In this document: positions 23,360 through 34,144 of the stretch, piece after piece
How positions within the stretch are numbered: position 1 is the stretch's first letter
How the letters are laid out: each line of letters starts with the position of its first letter
Origin: Tubulanus polymorphus
Lineage: Eukaryota; Nemertea; Palaeonemertea; Tubulaniformes; Tubulanidae
NCBI RefSeq assembly: GCF_964204645.1
Contig: NC_134031.1
Span: forward strand, 11,386,501 to 11,450,500
Direction: 5' to 3'
DNA length: 64,000 nucleotides
Position numbers and translations under genes: made by a program
The notes under the pieces: model-generated
Databases searched by the model: none
What the model was told of the DNA's origin: nothing
What the model saw: the letters and a program-made list of their open reading frames with translations, nothing else

Positions 23360-24125
23360 ATGGAGGATGCTTACGATAAATTTATTTTGGACACAGTCTC
23401 TGGATATAAACTAGAGTTTAATAGCCTACAGCTTCCACGGCAGGCATTCATCCCGAGGGAACTTAATTTCTCTGAAAGTGAAAGGATAGTTATCCGTGGG
23501 GAACTTAAGAACTTTCAGGAAAAAGGAATTATAGAGACAACATGTCATTCAGACGGCGAATTTTTGTTGAATATTTTTATCAGACCAAAAAAGGAAGAAG
23601 GTCAATTTAGAGTAATCCTCAATCTGAAACGTTTAAATGAGAATATAGCTTACCATCATTTTAAGATGGATACATTTGAATCAGTCGTCAAACTGATTAC
23701 TCCAGGTTGTCTTATGCAAACTGTGGATATTAAAGACGCATATTACTGTGTTCCAGTAGCAGTTGAGGATAGGAAATATTTACGATTTAAATTTGAGGGT
23801 ACACTTTATCAATTTACGTGCATTCCGAATGGACTTGCATCAGGCCCTCGGGTTTATACAAAAATAGGCAAGCCCGTCTTTTCAGCTCTAAGACAAATGG
23901 GTGTTACTATCTTACATTGATGAGGGGATTGTTATCTTGATTTCGGATGAGCAAGCTTCATTTTCTGGTAATGCTACCACAAGTCTCCTAGAGGAAGCAG
24001 GATATATTATCAATTATGAAAAATCTAAACTTGAACCGGCATCTAAACGAGAATACCTTTGGTTTATTATTAATTCGCTGCTCATGACTGTGCAGCTCAC
24101 AGATAGACAAAAAAAGGTATTATAG
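23360..24125 (+). pseudogene. DIRS reverse transcriptase, frameshifted
   Basis: Codons from 23360 give the DIRS/Ngaro type of reverse transcriptase: IFIRPKKEEGQFRVILNLK is the finger motif, then MQTVDIKDAYYCVPV carries the first catalytic Asp, then YQFTCIPNGLASGPRVYTK the primer-grip side motif. At about 23900-23920 the phase shifts, right before the second catalytic motif, which reads YIDE where YIDD is expected. The frame continues as 23901-24125 with NYEKSKLEPASKREYLWF and shifts back by 24170. Both the shift and the Asp-to-Glu change at the metal-binding site argue for an inactive enzyme. Confidence 0.8.
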
Positions 24126-24169
24126 AATGTTGTACTTTCTTATTACAGAATGTCACAGTTGCTATCAGA

Positions 24170-25354
24170 ATGGTGGCAAGAACCCTGGGGCTCTTGGTGG
24201 CAGCATTACCAGGGATGGAGTATGGGCAACTCCACTACCGGTTAACAGAAAGAGAAAAAATTCAAGCATTAAGAATGCAAGCAGGTAGTTATGATGCAAA
24301 TATGAGCTTATCTGAACAGGCTAAGATGGAATTAGCTTGGTGGGTTAAAGAAATTCCCACAGGGCACAAGAGAATTGCTCGAGAGAACCCTAGTACTGAA
24401 ATTTTTACAGATGCTTCTTTCGCAGGTTGGGGCGCATCTATGAAGGGTAATAAAACAGGGGGTAGGTGGACCCCAGATGATATAGTGATCGGAAGAGACT
24501 CTATTAATTATCTAGAACACTTGGCTGGATTTCTAGCACTGAAGTCATTTTGCGGAGATATGAATAACGTACATGTCCTTCTCAAGATGGATAACACTAC
24601 TGCCATTTCATATATTGACCACATGGGGGGTTCACAATCACCCCAGCTTAATGCATTGGCATTAGATATTTGGGAATGGTGTATAGAGAAAAAGCTGTGA
24701 ATTTCAGCAGCACATATACCAGGGCATCTCAATGTAGATGCAGATTTCGAGAGCAGGCATTTTCATGACCAAACCGAATGGATGCTCAATACACAGGTCT
24801 TGAATCAATTAATATATTATTTTGGAGAGTTAGAGATTGATCTCTTTGCGTCAAGAGCTAATGCTCAACTGCCACTCTATGCGTCGTGGAAACCAGACCC
24901 AGGGGCAAAATTTATTGATGCATTCACGATTAGCTGGACAAATTATAATAGTTATTTGTTCCCTCCTTTCAGTGTAATATCCAGATGTTTAAAGAAAATT
25001 CGACAGGACCAAGCGTTAGGAGTCATCATAGTGCCTCTATGGCCGATGCAGATTTGGTTTACGCAGTTGATGCACCTTCTCGTGGAACGCCCAATGATTT
25101 TACCAAACATGAACAATCTGTTAACATTACCGGATCAAACAACTCTACACCCGATGCGCAAAAGACTGAAACTGATAGCCTGCAAGGTTTCTGGACTGCA
25201 CAGGCTCAACATAGAATTCCAGAACGGGCTGCACAGATTATGTGGTGTTCGTGGAAGTGCAGTACTAAGAAACAGTATGCCACACATATTACGCGATGGC
25301 AACAGTTTTGCGATAAACAACAGATTAATCCAATGCAGGCGGATGTCACTTTAG
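24170..25354 (+). pseudogene. DIRS RNase H and connection region, one stop
   Basis: In the same phase as the first part of the reverse transcriptase. EIFTDASFAGWGA has the RNase H first Asp, INYLEHLAGFLALKSF the Glu, VLLKMDNTTAISYIDHMGG the next Asp, and AAHIPGHLNVDAD the last. A TGA at 24698-24700 interrupts just before the last motif. The tail (IDLFASRANAQLPLYASWKPDP, then WPMQIWFTQL) is the conserved region downstream of RNase H in DIRS polyproteins. It overlaps the recombinase frame by 370 bp, as in other DIRS elements. Confidence 0.8.
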
Positions 25355-26769
25355 TTTTGAAATTTCTGTCGGAACTTTTTGATGAGAATTTATCGTATAG
25401 TTCATTAAATACTGCCAGATCAGCTACCGTATTTTCCGGCCAATAAGCCGATTTTCTAGCCTCAGATTTTTACCCAAAATATCGTGATCGGCTTATTGGG
25501 CGGATGCGATCCGACATAAAAAATCACTTCCTGATCTATGCCACTCTAATGCTCTCAATGATCGTCAAAATCAAGAAAAGTGGTCGATATTGATTTGAGG
25601 TCATTATTTACTACCAATTATAATCTATTTTGAACTATTTTATTTTTACTTTGATTGTTCCATCACCGCACAGCGGCAATGGTATACATTTATATAACGC
25701 GCGAGTTCACGTGTCAGTTCATACATTAGTATATATGCAAATCAGCAGTGAGCCGCGTACTGCGTGTATGGCTGTGTGTATAGTAATCAGCTGAGTGAGT
25801 CTATATATAGCACAGTCACTCGGCGATGATAGTATACACAGCACTCTCATCGGCGGGCGCTACTGTCAGCCTCTTAAATCGTCAATTAAGACGAACTAAT
25901 TGACAAATCAGTGAATTAAAATCTCTGATGAAGGGCCTCGGCTTATTGGGCGAAGCTTTATGAAATCCATGTATTTTAGGCTAAAAAACTGCCCTCGGCT
26001 TATTGGCCGAGTCGGCTTATTGGCTGGAAAATACGGTATATCACAAATTACTATGTCGAATATTGGCTCGCACCCATTAGTAGTAAGATTTATGCGAGGG
26101 GTATATAATATGAGGCCCTCAGAGCCCAGGTATAATTCTACTTGGGATGTGAGTATCGTTTTACGTTGGGCAGCAAAACTGTCGCCGTTACGTTTTTTGA
26201 GTTTGAAGCAGTTAACATTGAAAACTGTAATTTTGTTAGCTTTAGTTATTGCTGCAAGAGGGCAGAATATGTTTTTGTTAGATTGTACTCGTATGAAGAA
26301 AGGACTGGATAAGTTTGAATTTTTTTATGAAGCGATTGCTTTGAAACAGTCGAGACAAGGGCAAAAGGCCTATGTAGCATCTATACCTAGATTTGACAAA
26401 AATAAAAAGATTTGTCCATATATGACCATCTGTGAATATTTGAAGAGAACTAAGATAATGCGAGGAAATGAGACTAGATTCTTTATTAGTTATGTTAAAC
26501 CATATAAAAAAGTTTGTAAGCAAACAATCAGTAAATGGGTTAAACAGGCTATGTCTGAAGCAGGAGTTGATGTTGATAAATATAAGCCTCATAGTATAAG
26601 ATCAGCAGCGGCATCCGAGGCAAAGTCAGTAGGAGTGCCATTGGATCATATTATGAAGACAGCTGGTTGGGCTAGATCGTCCACTTTTGTGAGATTTTAC
26701 AATAAAGACATAGAGTTGTCTAATACAGCATCAACTAGTTTTCAAACAGCTGTTTTGGACTGTGAATAG
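24985..26769 (+). pseudogene. DIRS tyrosine recombinase split by a MITE
   Basis: The frame has two parts in the same phase, 24985-25426 and 26037-26769, separated by a 610-bp TA-flanked insertion. The N-terminal part has a core-binding domain (WKCSTKKQYATHITRWQQFC). The catalytic part has AARGQN (first Arg), HSIRSAAASE (His-x-x-Arg), AGWARSS (Trp/His position) and FVRFYNK with the nucleophilic Tyr. All catalytic residues are present. The insertion plus one TA is 612 bp, a multiple of three, but it carries stops, so the gene is broken by it. The product would catalyse site-specific insertion of the circular DNA intermediate. Confidence 0.85.
25425..26038. mobile_element. 610-bp MITE with TA target duplication
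   Basis: The element is 25427-26036, flanked by TA at 25425-25426 and 26037-26038. Ends are CCGTATTTTCCGGCCAATAAGCC and its inverse GGCTTATTGGCTGGAAAATACGG. The motif CGGCTTATTGG recurs subterminally at 25486, 25939, 25993 and 26010. No transposase is encoded. A TA target points to a Tc1/mariner-type transposase in trans. A second, 5'-truncated copy is at 58432-58972. Confidence 0.92.
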
Positions 26770-26934
26770 GTATATTTTATCTATCCATGTGAGTTATGGT
26801 TCAGGAATTGGTATATTGTAAGATTTTGATGATTCTGATAAGTCTTATCTTATTGGTAAATAAAGAGGTGATTTTATTGTTGTTGTTTTCAATCTCTGTT
26901 GATTGTAGATACTTTTTATTCACCCACTTTGAAG

Positions 26935-27059
26935 TCTCATTGGATCCCTACTAGTCAGACCGAAACGACGGAGAATTGATAAGTTAAACGAGACTTACCT
27001 GGAAGTTGAAGTTTGAATGTAATTCTCCGGAGTGAGGTCGAACTGGTAGGGATAAAATG
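26935..27059. repeat. DIRS internal complementary region
   Basis: See the DIRS element entry: 26935-26977 is complementary to the left end and 26974-27059 to the right end, overlapping by AATT. With 27151-27236 it forms a hairpin of 86-bp arms and a 91-nt loop. Confidence 0.85.
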
Positions 27060-27120
27060 CCCACCCGAATTAACCCTACCCAATGTTTATGGGATTTGGG
27101 CTCATAAAAAGTTGTTAAAT

Positions 27121-27236
27121 ACTGAGTGTTCGGCGCATGCGTGCATATCTCATTTTATCCCTACCAGTTCGACCTCACTCCGGAGAATTACAGTCAAACT
27201 TCAACTTCCAGGTAAGTCTCGTTTAACTTATCAATT
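27121..27236. repeat. DIRS right inverted terminal repeat
   Basis: Starts with the inverse of the inner left end (27121-27153) and ends GTTTAACTTATCAATT. It contains CAGGTAAG, a splice-donor-like string, which may be chance. Confidence 0.8.
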
Positions 27237-28006
27237 TTTTTAACTTCAGATGGCGTTTAGTTATTCATGGTGGTATAGATGGATTTACACGGGCAATAGT
27301 CTTTCTGGAGTGCAGTAATAACAATCGGGCAGACACGGTACTCAAACTCTTTAAAATCGCTGTTGATGATTGGGGTTTACCATCAAGAGTTAGAGCTGAT
27401 CACGGTTCAGAAAATGTTGATGTTAGGAATTCCATGAACAACATTAGAGGAGCTCATCGAGGGTCGTTTATAACTGGCCGTTCGATTCATAACACTCGAA
27501 TTTAACGTTTATGGAGGGATGTATATGAAGGTGTTGTCTCAGTATTTTATGATCTATTTCACTATCTTGAAAGAATAGATTTGCTGTCCCCCGACAATGA
27601 GATCCATATTTTCAGTCTCCAATACATCTTCATACCACGAATAAATCGTATGTTATCATCATTTAAACATATGTGGAATAACCATTAAGTGAGAACTGCA
27701 GGAAATATGACACCAATTCAAATGTTTCTTAGCAACCAAATTGAGGATGTTGAAATGGTCGCCACTGATTTATCTTCGTATGGTACGGATCCAGAAATGG
27801 CTATTTCAAATGACGATGATATTAATGTTGTTGTACCAGAAGGCAGATTAGATCTGTGTGACTTTGACATTGCAGATTTAGAAACAACCATAAATCCACT
27901 TGATGCAGATGATCCATGGGATTATTCAACATATATTGAGACAATTCAATTTGTAGAGAAATGTCTTCAAGCTGAATCTGATGAATCAGATACCGAGCTC
28001 TACTAA

Positions 28007-29089
28007 TCTGATTGTAATGCCATGCTTTAATATAAGGGCACAAAAAAGATACATGTACATGTTCCTTTGTTTTTTTTCGGGTCCTCAAAATTGACCTTCC
28101 CCAGGATTATTGATCAAGTCAATCTTTTTTTTTGCATAAATCTATGAAACATATTTCCAATAAAACTACATGTATATTTGTCATCTGAATTTTAGTAAAT
28201 CTTTTATATATTGTTCACCAGATTAGATTAATGGTATATTCACAAATCGTCAAAGCAGAAATCTGATTTCTTTTTTGAGAAGATTCCAAAATCACTTGGC
28301 CGAAATAAGGGGGGGGGGGGTGAATAAAATTACATGCCAGTGGCTACTAACCCATGTTCACAGTTCCACAGTTGTGAGTTAGATTTCACTCTAGAGTTAA
28401 AGTAATTGAAAATGAACTAATTTGACTAGAATTAAATCTCATCTCGGAATTAAACTCACAACTGACTGTGGAACTGGGTCCAGGACTCAGTTTGACTCTG
28501 GATTTAAAGTAATTGAAAATAAACTACTTTCAGTCTAGGAGTTAAATCTAACTCACAACTATAGAACTGGGTCCAGGGTTACGAACTTATTTAGTGTAGA
28601 GGACGCTATAGTCGAAGCAGTTCTGTAAGAAATCATAAAATATGACTGAATAGAAACAATAAATCTTCACATGTAAAATAACTCCGTAAAAATTGTACTT
28701 CCATGTTAATCATTTTTTATTACCAAATTGTGAGAAATGACATTTGGCTATCTACAATGTTAGCTGATTTAATATATGAAATATTGACGCGAGTTGTTAC
28801 ATCGATTTGTTCATCAGCTAACATATTACATGTGTATAATAACAAGGCAATTATCATGGTTGACCGCCCACTTGGGATTGGCAAATTGATCCCAAGTGTG
28901 ATAACAACAACAATTGCCTAAGTTTTTAAAAGAATATAAAATGTCTATTGTAACATTCTTCGTAGCAATTTTGTACGTTTATAATCCAAGACCTATCCAC
29001 AATCTTAGAATATTATTGCATTATTTTGATTATAAAATATTAGTTACAGTTTAAAAATACTGTAGACATCGTATATTGAATGTTGTTGT
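28007..29089. other. spacer between convergent genes, with a foldback repeat
   Basis: Between the 3' ends of transposase and cargo gene. A poly-G run lies at 28311-28321. At about 28351-28580 an inverted repeat has AGTTCCACAGTTGTGAGTTAGATT on the left and AAATCTAACTCACAACTATAGAACTGGGTCC on the right, with internal AAAGTAATTGAAAAT copies; one more copy of CCACAACTGTGGAACTGGGTCC is at 32390-32411. This is a small foldback element. No gene. Confidence 0.55.
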
Positions 29090-30096
29090 CTAGATTATAT
29101 CAAAGTATCTAGAACAAAAACACAAATCTAACATTGCGAATGAGTCAGTTTCGCTTTTATCACCGAGTCTCAGTGGTAAAAACAGCTTATTAGCGCACGT
29201 GCTGCTACTTGCTAGCGTATTTTCCACAAACTCAATAGACGGTCGCTTAGAAAAACCCATGCAGGGTTCCACTTCGGATCCTGTCACAAATAACAGGATA
29301 TCTTCTAGTCGTAAGCTCCTGCTCTCAGGGTTGTAGACAAGCCGTCTGCCTGCTAAAATCATAATCAAAAATCTATATGAAGCCGATAAAATGAGGATAA
29401 AATTCTAACTTATTATTTTTTTAAACAAATACAGCATTTGGACTAATGATTTAACCCCCACCTCCGAATTATGAATTTTTATCTTCATTTGAAGCATACC
29501 TGCGACTTCTCTGATGTATCTCAGAAATACTCTATAGGCAGCATCCTGGCACGGCTTTGCATTGCTCAATCACTTGACTATAAAAATGACCACCGAAAAA
29601 TACTTAGAATAACTTACTTTGCCGCCGGAACAACAGGCAATTCATCACTGGATGGAGTCGGCCTACAAAAAACAAGTAATCGTTCTCTGCTAAAAGTTAT
29701 ACGGTAGTCATGTATCCAATTTTAAAATTAAAAAGCGAAATGCATAGAGAAATATGCTTGTCATTAAGCAATAAAAGTAAGCCAGACTATAGTTTTAACA
29801 ATAGCATAGAGCAGGGTAATGACTACGTTTACATCAGCATACTCCTTATTGCATTGGAACACAGAGGAACCAAGGTTTTTAATTAACAAGACATGTATTT
29901 GATAATAATTCTTACTTTGGTAGGGTTGAAAGTAGATATTTGTACTGGTAAATCAATATGATTGATCCTAAGTACCCAGTGTATGTATGTTATATAGTGA
30001 TTTGGTACGGAACTTATAACACCAAACTGGGCTAAAAAGTGACCTGAGGTGCAAAGTATTAACTAATCCACATTTAAAGCTGAGAGAGAGAGTAAA

Positions 30097-30134
30097 TTGG
30101 AGTGACCATTCTGGTGTCAGAATGATCACTCCAA
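30097..30134. repeat. 17-bp hairpin in a cargo-gene intron
   Basis: TTGGAGTGACCATTCTG and CAGAATGATCACTCCAA pair with one mismatch around a 4-nt loop. It lies in the intron between exons 6 and 7 of the minus-strand gene. Confidence 0.6.
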
Positions 30135-31077
30135 ATGTGAGTGTACATGTAGTATGAGAAAGCCGGGACACCACAAAAATGGGTTTAAGAGTTTAGTTTA
30201 ACCTACCTCATTCAGCTAGATACATTCTTAAAAGCAATGTGACAAATTTAATTTCTTTGAAAGTTCTTAATCACGTACTAATGGTTTTTTAAAAATATGT
30301 CTCCAAATCAAGGTTTATCTTATCTTATCTTATCTTATCAAGAAGCAAAAAATTGCTTCTTTCTTATCAGTTTCATTTTTGCGCGTGTCAAAAACAGTTT
30401 ATCAGTAAAAAATCAAAATGCGCATCCCGCTTGCAGATATATTTTCGTTTCTATTTAAAAAAAAGTAAAACACTCCGGCATGCATCCTGATAAACGATTT
30501 GTTATGTTTTTCTTTACGGTCGCTTCCCAATTGTTACTGTGGCAGGTGAGTATTTCGGTAACGAAGTGCTTTCCATCAAAGTCGTTTGATGCCTAGATTT
30601 TCACATTTAAAAAGTAAAAATAGTCTTGCCACTTTTGGAATATTTCTCTTTTTTTAAAAGGGAGGTAAAAAGTAAAAACCTGCCGTGTCACTGTTCCAAA
30701 AAAGGGCTGATGAGAAACAAGGGAATTTCTTTGCGTGGCCCAATATATGACAGCCATAATAAACATTTACAGAATCATATGTAATATTTAATCAGAAAGA
30801 CGCAGTAGAATATTTTCACATATTTTTTAAATATCCAACAGTCTTTCATTTACTCACTGAGTAGCCATATTGTTGTTTTCTTGGTGCCGCTGAAAGAGAA
30901 ATGACAGAGTTATACGCCCATTCAATTTATGGATTCCTGAATATGTAAATCACATCAAGATGAAATACAAAACATATTGAGTACTTACCAATGTTGGAAC
31001 TATATCAGGCAGCTCTGTAGTGTCATCCTGTAAAATAGAAAGTTTACTGTTATTACATGTTCTTTAATAAGTTGACA

Positions 31078-31509
31078 TTAGGAGTTGTTCATAGATAACG
31101 TAACGCGTATGAGGGTGTTTGTTACAAAGGGGGAAGGGGCTCTCAACAGCTGTTACATATCAAAATGTTGGAATTCCTCAGTAGAAAAATCTCATGCAAC
31201 CTTTTTGGGTTGAAACCAGGACTGGAGTGAAGTTGGACCATTTTCTAATAAAACATAATGCTTTATTTAACTGGAACTGTAAAATATTACACATAACATT
31301 AACATAACTCATCAAGAATAGAAAGCTACAGGTCGAATAATATTGATCATAGCATAAAGTTTCAAACTGGTGATTATGATTTTAGCAAAAAATTGGGGGT
31401 TACGTAATATTATAGTAGGTCTGCCAAAATTTGTTACGGCTTGTTACAAGGGGGAGGAGGTATCAAAATTTTCCTAAAATGTGTTACATAATATTTCAAC
31501 AGCCCCTTA
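31078..31509. mobile_element. 426-bp Harbinger-type MITE
   Basis: TTA at 31078-31080 and 31507-31509 flank 31081-31506. Ends are GGAGTTGTTCATAGATAACGTAAC and the inverse of GTTACATAATATTTCAACAGCCCC. A TTA (TWA) target and G-rich ends fit PIF/Harbinger. It sits in intron 4 of the cargo gene. Confidence 0.6.
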
Positions 31510-33825
31510 CTTCGTGGCTATTTGATAGCAATTTTTCATGATGACCTAGTTTTTAATAACACAATGTTTTAAAATTTTTTGATTACGGTGTTCACAAAAT
31601 TTATACGAACCTCCTCTACCTAAAATCTACGGTTTTTAGGAATTCGTTTTAAACTTGCCAAAGTTGAACTATCTATTTACATTAATCAGTAACCATACCT
31701 GTGTTTGTTTAGTCTCTTCTTGATCATTACTGTTTTGTTTCTACAATGTGGGATCATCCTCCTCATCCATTTCATCAATGTGTAATGACATCTGTATGGG
31801 CCGCAAATAAAATTTCAGGTTAGCAACAATTTTTAGATCCTCTATTGACAACGGTCCAGAATGAAGCAATTCTAACTTCGATCTTGATCCTTGGCTACAA
31901 CCAAGAATTTCATATCCGCCACCACTGGCGAGTGGAAAGAAAGCACTGTAAAAATGCAAATAAACATAATTAATGTATTTTTTGGTTAAAAGTTACAAGA
32001 TAGATAGTAACTTAGAAAACTAGGTCTATGTAACTGTCTATGTAACTGGGAGACAAAGTTAGGCATGCACAGAGGAGTTAGTTTCATGAACTACTAAACA
32101 GTGGCGCTGGAACCGCAGCGACTGCAGCGGCGAAAGCCGCGGCAATAATTTACTAAATGCCGTTTCTTTTTCCTTTGAATACCACGTTTTTTGAAGAAAT
32201 TAAGTAAATTTGCCGCGGCAATATTAAGAACCTGTCGAAAATCGGCATTTGGCCGCAGCAATCAAAAATTGCTTCCATGCTAAATTCATTCGTCAGTTGA
32301 GTACATATACTTGCTTACATTGCGCATGTAGGACAACAAGACAGAGTTCCTCAATCTAATTATTTAACACCAAAGCTAATTGTTAACCCACAACTGTGGA
32401 ACTGGGTCCAGAATAACTATAATCTCAAGACAACTTACTCTAATATTACTTGCTCAAAGTGCAGAGCATCTCCATCTACTTGAAAACTAAGTTTTTTCAA
32501 GCCGATACCTTTTTTGGTCAGGTGATATATTTCCTGCTTAGACGGTTTCAGAGTTGCATCTTTATCCTGTAGGCAAATCACCTCTCTTGTTATGAAACGA
32601 CTCTTTGGTACTCCTATTGATGATTGAAATAAAAATATTACGAATGTATTTAAGACTGACACAATGGATATTAAAATGATTGATAAGCCAGATTATACAA
32701 TATTCCTACTGCAGCAATAGTGTGGTGTTCATAACAACTTTTAGATCTGGCCTACCTGTATTTCTTCCGCCTCTAGTATAAGGCTGCTGCCTGCATACAG
32801 AGCGATGGAATAGAGGACGACGAACCTGAAAAATATTGTACTTAAAAATAAGACACTTTTTCTTTCAGTACTCGAATTGACAAGCAACACCCGTAGAAGT
32901 TTTGTTTGAACTAAAAAATTTCAATTGTCCAATGATAGCATGAAATACACCGGCCTACAGGTAGTGGCTATCTTAAGTCTCCCGTGGAATTAACAGAAAA
33001 TAGGCCTATGCCCTTTTGCCTTAGTTAAGCTTTAATGTTTTTAGTTTTTGTTATTGCCCAAGCCAAAAGAACCCCCAACCTGCCTGCCCTCTATTGTACA
33101 GTGCTAATGACATTCGTAACCCTCAAAATATTTTTATTTTTGCATACTAATTATCAGGGAGGTCTAGGGATTCAAAATCAGTAACTTGACCAAAAAGATT
33201 ACATTTTCTATTTCTAAATTTTAATATTTCGGGCCCTTAAACTAAAATCTGGTTTGAACGCGGCACGCCATGCCCATGTTAAAACCAACTTTTTGTTTAA
33301 CGTGGTCTTCTTTGTTTTATCACCACTTGAGAAAATATTCAACGTAGCATTAAAACGAAAACGACCGCATTAAAACCAAATAGACGATAAAACGAATAAG
33401 GTCTAAAAAGTTGTTGAACGAATGGTTTTAACGATGTGTCGTTAAAACGAAAAACGTAAAAAAAAATTGGTGTCATTTTTATATTTTTTTTAATGTGGCC
33501 CGAATCAGCCACCATATGCCAGCCATATATAATATACCTGCTGTTGACGAGGCGGTCTAGTCACACTCAGCAGAGTACTGGCACTGGCAGTACTACTAGT
33601 AGTAGGCCTAGGGCTTCCTGCAGCAGCAGCAGCAGCTACATTCAACCGAACAGGCCTAACTGACGACGAAGTTGCCGGGGGAGTCCGATTGGACTCGAGC
33701 ATTACAACGGCATCATTTAATAAAGTTATTAATGATTCTCTGCTAGTGTTGTTGGCCGACATATTTTGCGCGTAATTTTCTGCACCGGAAATCAAAATTA
33801 CCTCCACTCCACCTTAGAAAAATAC

Positions 33826-34138
33826 GCATTTTAACCGAAATTATTTTAGACTGGTTGCCGGTCTATTTTCGACCGGCACGCCATCTGGTGACATTATAGG
33901 TTTATCCTTGATGACGTGAGTTGATCCTTCACGTCATGACATTATCCTTCACGTTATGAGTTGATCCCTCACGTTACAACATTATACTTCACGTTATGGG
34001 TTTATCCTTCACGTTAGATTAAGGTTGATCCTTCACGTCATGAGTTTATCCTTCACGTTACTACATTATACTTCACGTTATGGGTTTATCCTTCACGTGA
34101 TGACTTTAGCGTCTGTTTGGCGGAGATGGCCGCCCATA
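33826..34138 (-). repeat. right terminal inverted repeat with about 20-bp internal units
   Basis: Inverse of 19948-20280. Units read ATGGGTTTATCCTTCACGTT and TGAGTTGATCCTTCACGTCA. Ends GGCGGAGATGGCCGCCCATA, directly before the target duplication CGCATG. Confidence 0.92.
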
Positions 34139-34144
34139 CGCATG

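Larger units (their letters stand above)
21797..27236 (+). mobile_element. DIRS-like tyrosine-recombinase retrotransposon
   Basis: The element has the DIRS gene order gag, reverse transcriptase/RNase H and an overlapping tyrosine recombinase, all on the plus strand. Left terminus 21797-21866 and right terminus 27121-27236 share an inverted 33-bp block (21834-21866 against 27121-27153). Upstream of the right terminus lies an internal complementary region, 26935-27059: its first 43 bases are the inverse of the left end (21797-21839, one mismatch) and its last 86 bases are the inverse of the right end (27151-27236, one mismatch), the two overlapping by AATT at 26974-26977. This is the layout from which DIRS elements are thought to rebuild their ends through a circle. 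There is no integrase and no long target duplication. It is inserted in the same orientation as the host transposase gene, ending 13 bp before that gene's splice acceptor. Confidence 0.88.
20488..28006 (+). pseudogene. DD34E integrase-type transposase, four exons, three stops
   Basis: Exons are 20488-20857, 21079-21249, 21325-21520 and 27250-28006; all junctions have GT/AG and the phases fit (1, 1, 2), giving about 500 codons. Exon 2 encodes a helix-turn-helix, IANLLGVSKRTIERRM, as in resolvase/IS-type DNA-binding regions. Exon 3 ends with HIDGNH (first catalytic Asp, codon 21498-21500) and exon 4 has [19 protein letters not shown] (second Asp, 27398-27400) and, 34 residues on, a stop (TAA 27503-27505) exactly where the family has the catalytic Glu in an R-I-E-R-L-W-R-D motif. 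Further stops are TAG 21489-21491 (where Trp is usual) and TAA 27686-27688. The C-terminus is acidic with INPLDADD, typical of the family. A DIRS-like element fills the third intron. Inactive copy. Confidence 0.85.
29090..33807 (-). pseudogene. cargo gene: nine exons, HECT E3 ligase C-lobe
   Basis: Exons in order of transcription: 33538-33807, 32756-32825, 32439-32613, 31699-31945, 30989-31027, 30858-30889, 29618-29662, 29500-29531 and 29090-29352. Every junction has GT/AG and all eight phases fit. Exon 1 is Ser/Ala/Thr-rich low complexity. Exons 3-4 encode TREVICLQDKD and then GGGYEILGC and FYLRPIQMSLHIDE, like the region before the HECT domain in fish proteins annotated as G2/M-phase-specific E3 ubiquitin ligase-like. 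The last exon gives ILLFVTGSEVEP and, further on, SSSTCANKLFLPLRL, the HECT C-lobe with the thioester Cys. One stop, TAG at 31741-31743, lies in exon 4. The large HECT N-lobe (about 250 residues) is not found, only short acidic exons. It would conjugate ubiquitin; a role in the transposon's life is unknown. Confidence 0.65.
19942..34144 (+). mobile_element. 14.2-kb integrase-type (IS3EU-like) DNA transposon with cargo gene
   Basis: The element spans 19948-34138 and is bounded by a perfect 6-bp target duplication, CGCATG at 19942-19947 and 34139-34144. Both ends start TATGGGCGGCCATCTCC in inverted orientation. Inside are a four-exon integrase-type transposase gene on the plus strand (20488-28006) and, convergent with it, a nine-exon gene on the minus strand (33807 to 29090) ending in a HECT C-lobe. 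About 5.4 kb of the length is a DIRS-like element nested in the third transposase intron, which itself holds a MITE; a Harbinger-type MITE lies in a cargo-gene intron. The transposase resembles the integrase-core proteins common in fish and coral genomes, which I recall as the IS3EU superfamily with 6-bp duplications. Both genes carry stops, so this copy cannot be autonomous. Confidence 0.85.
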
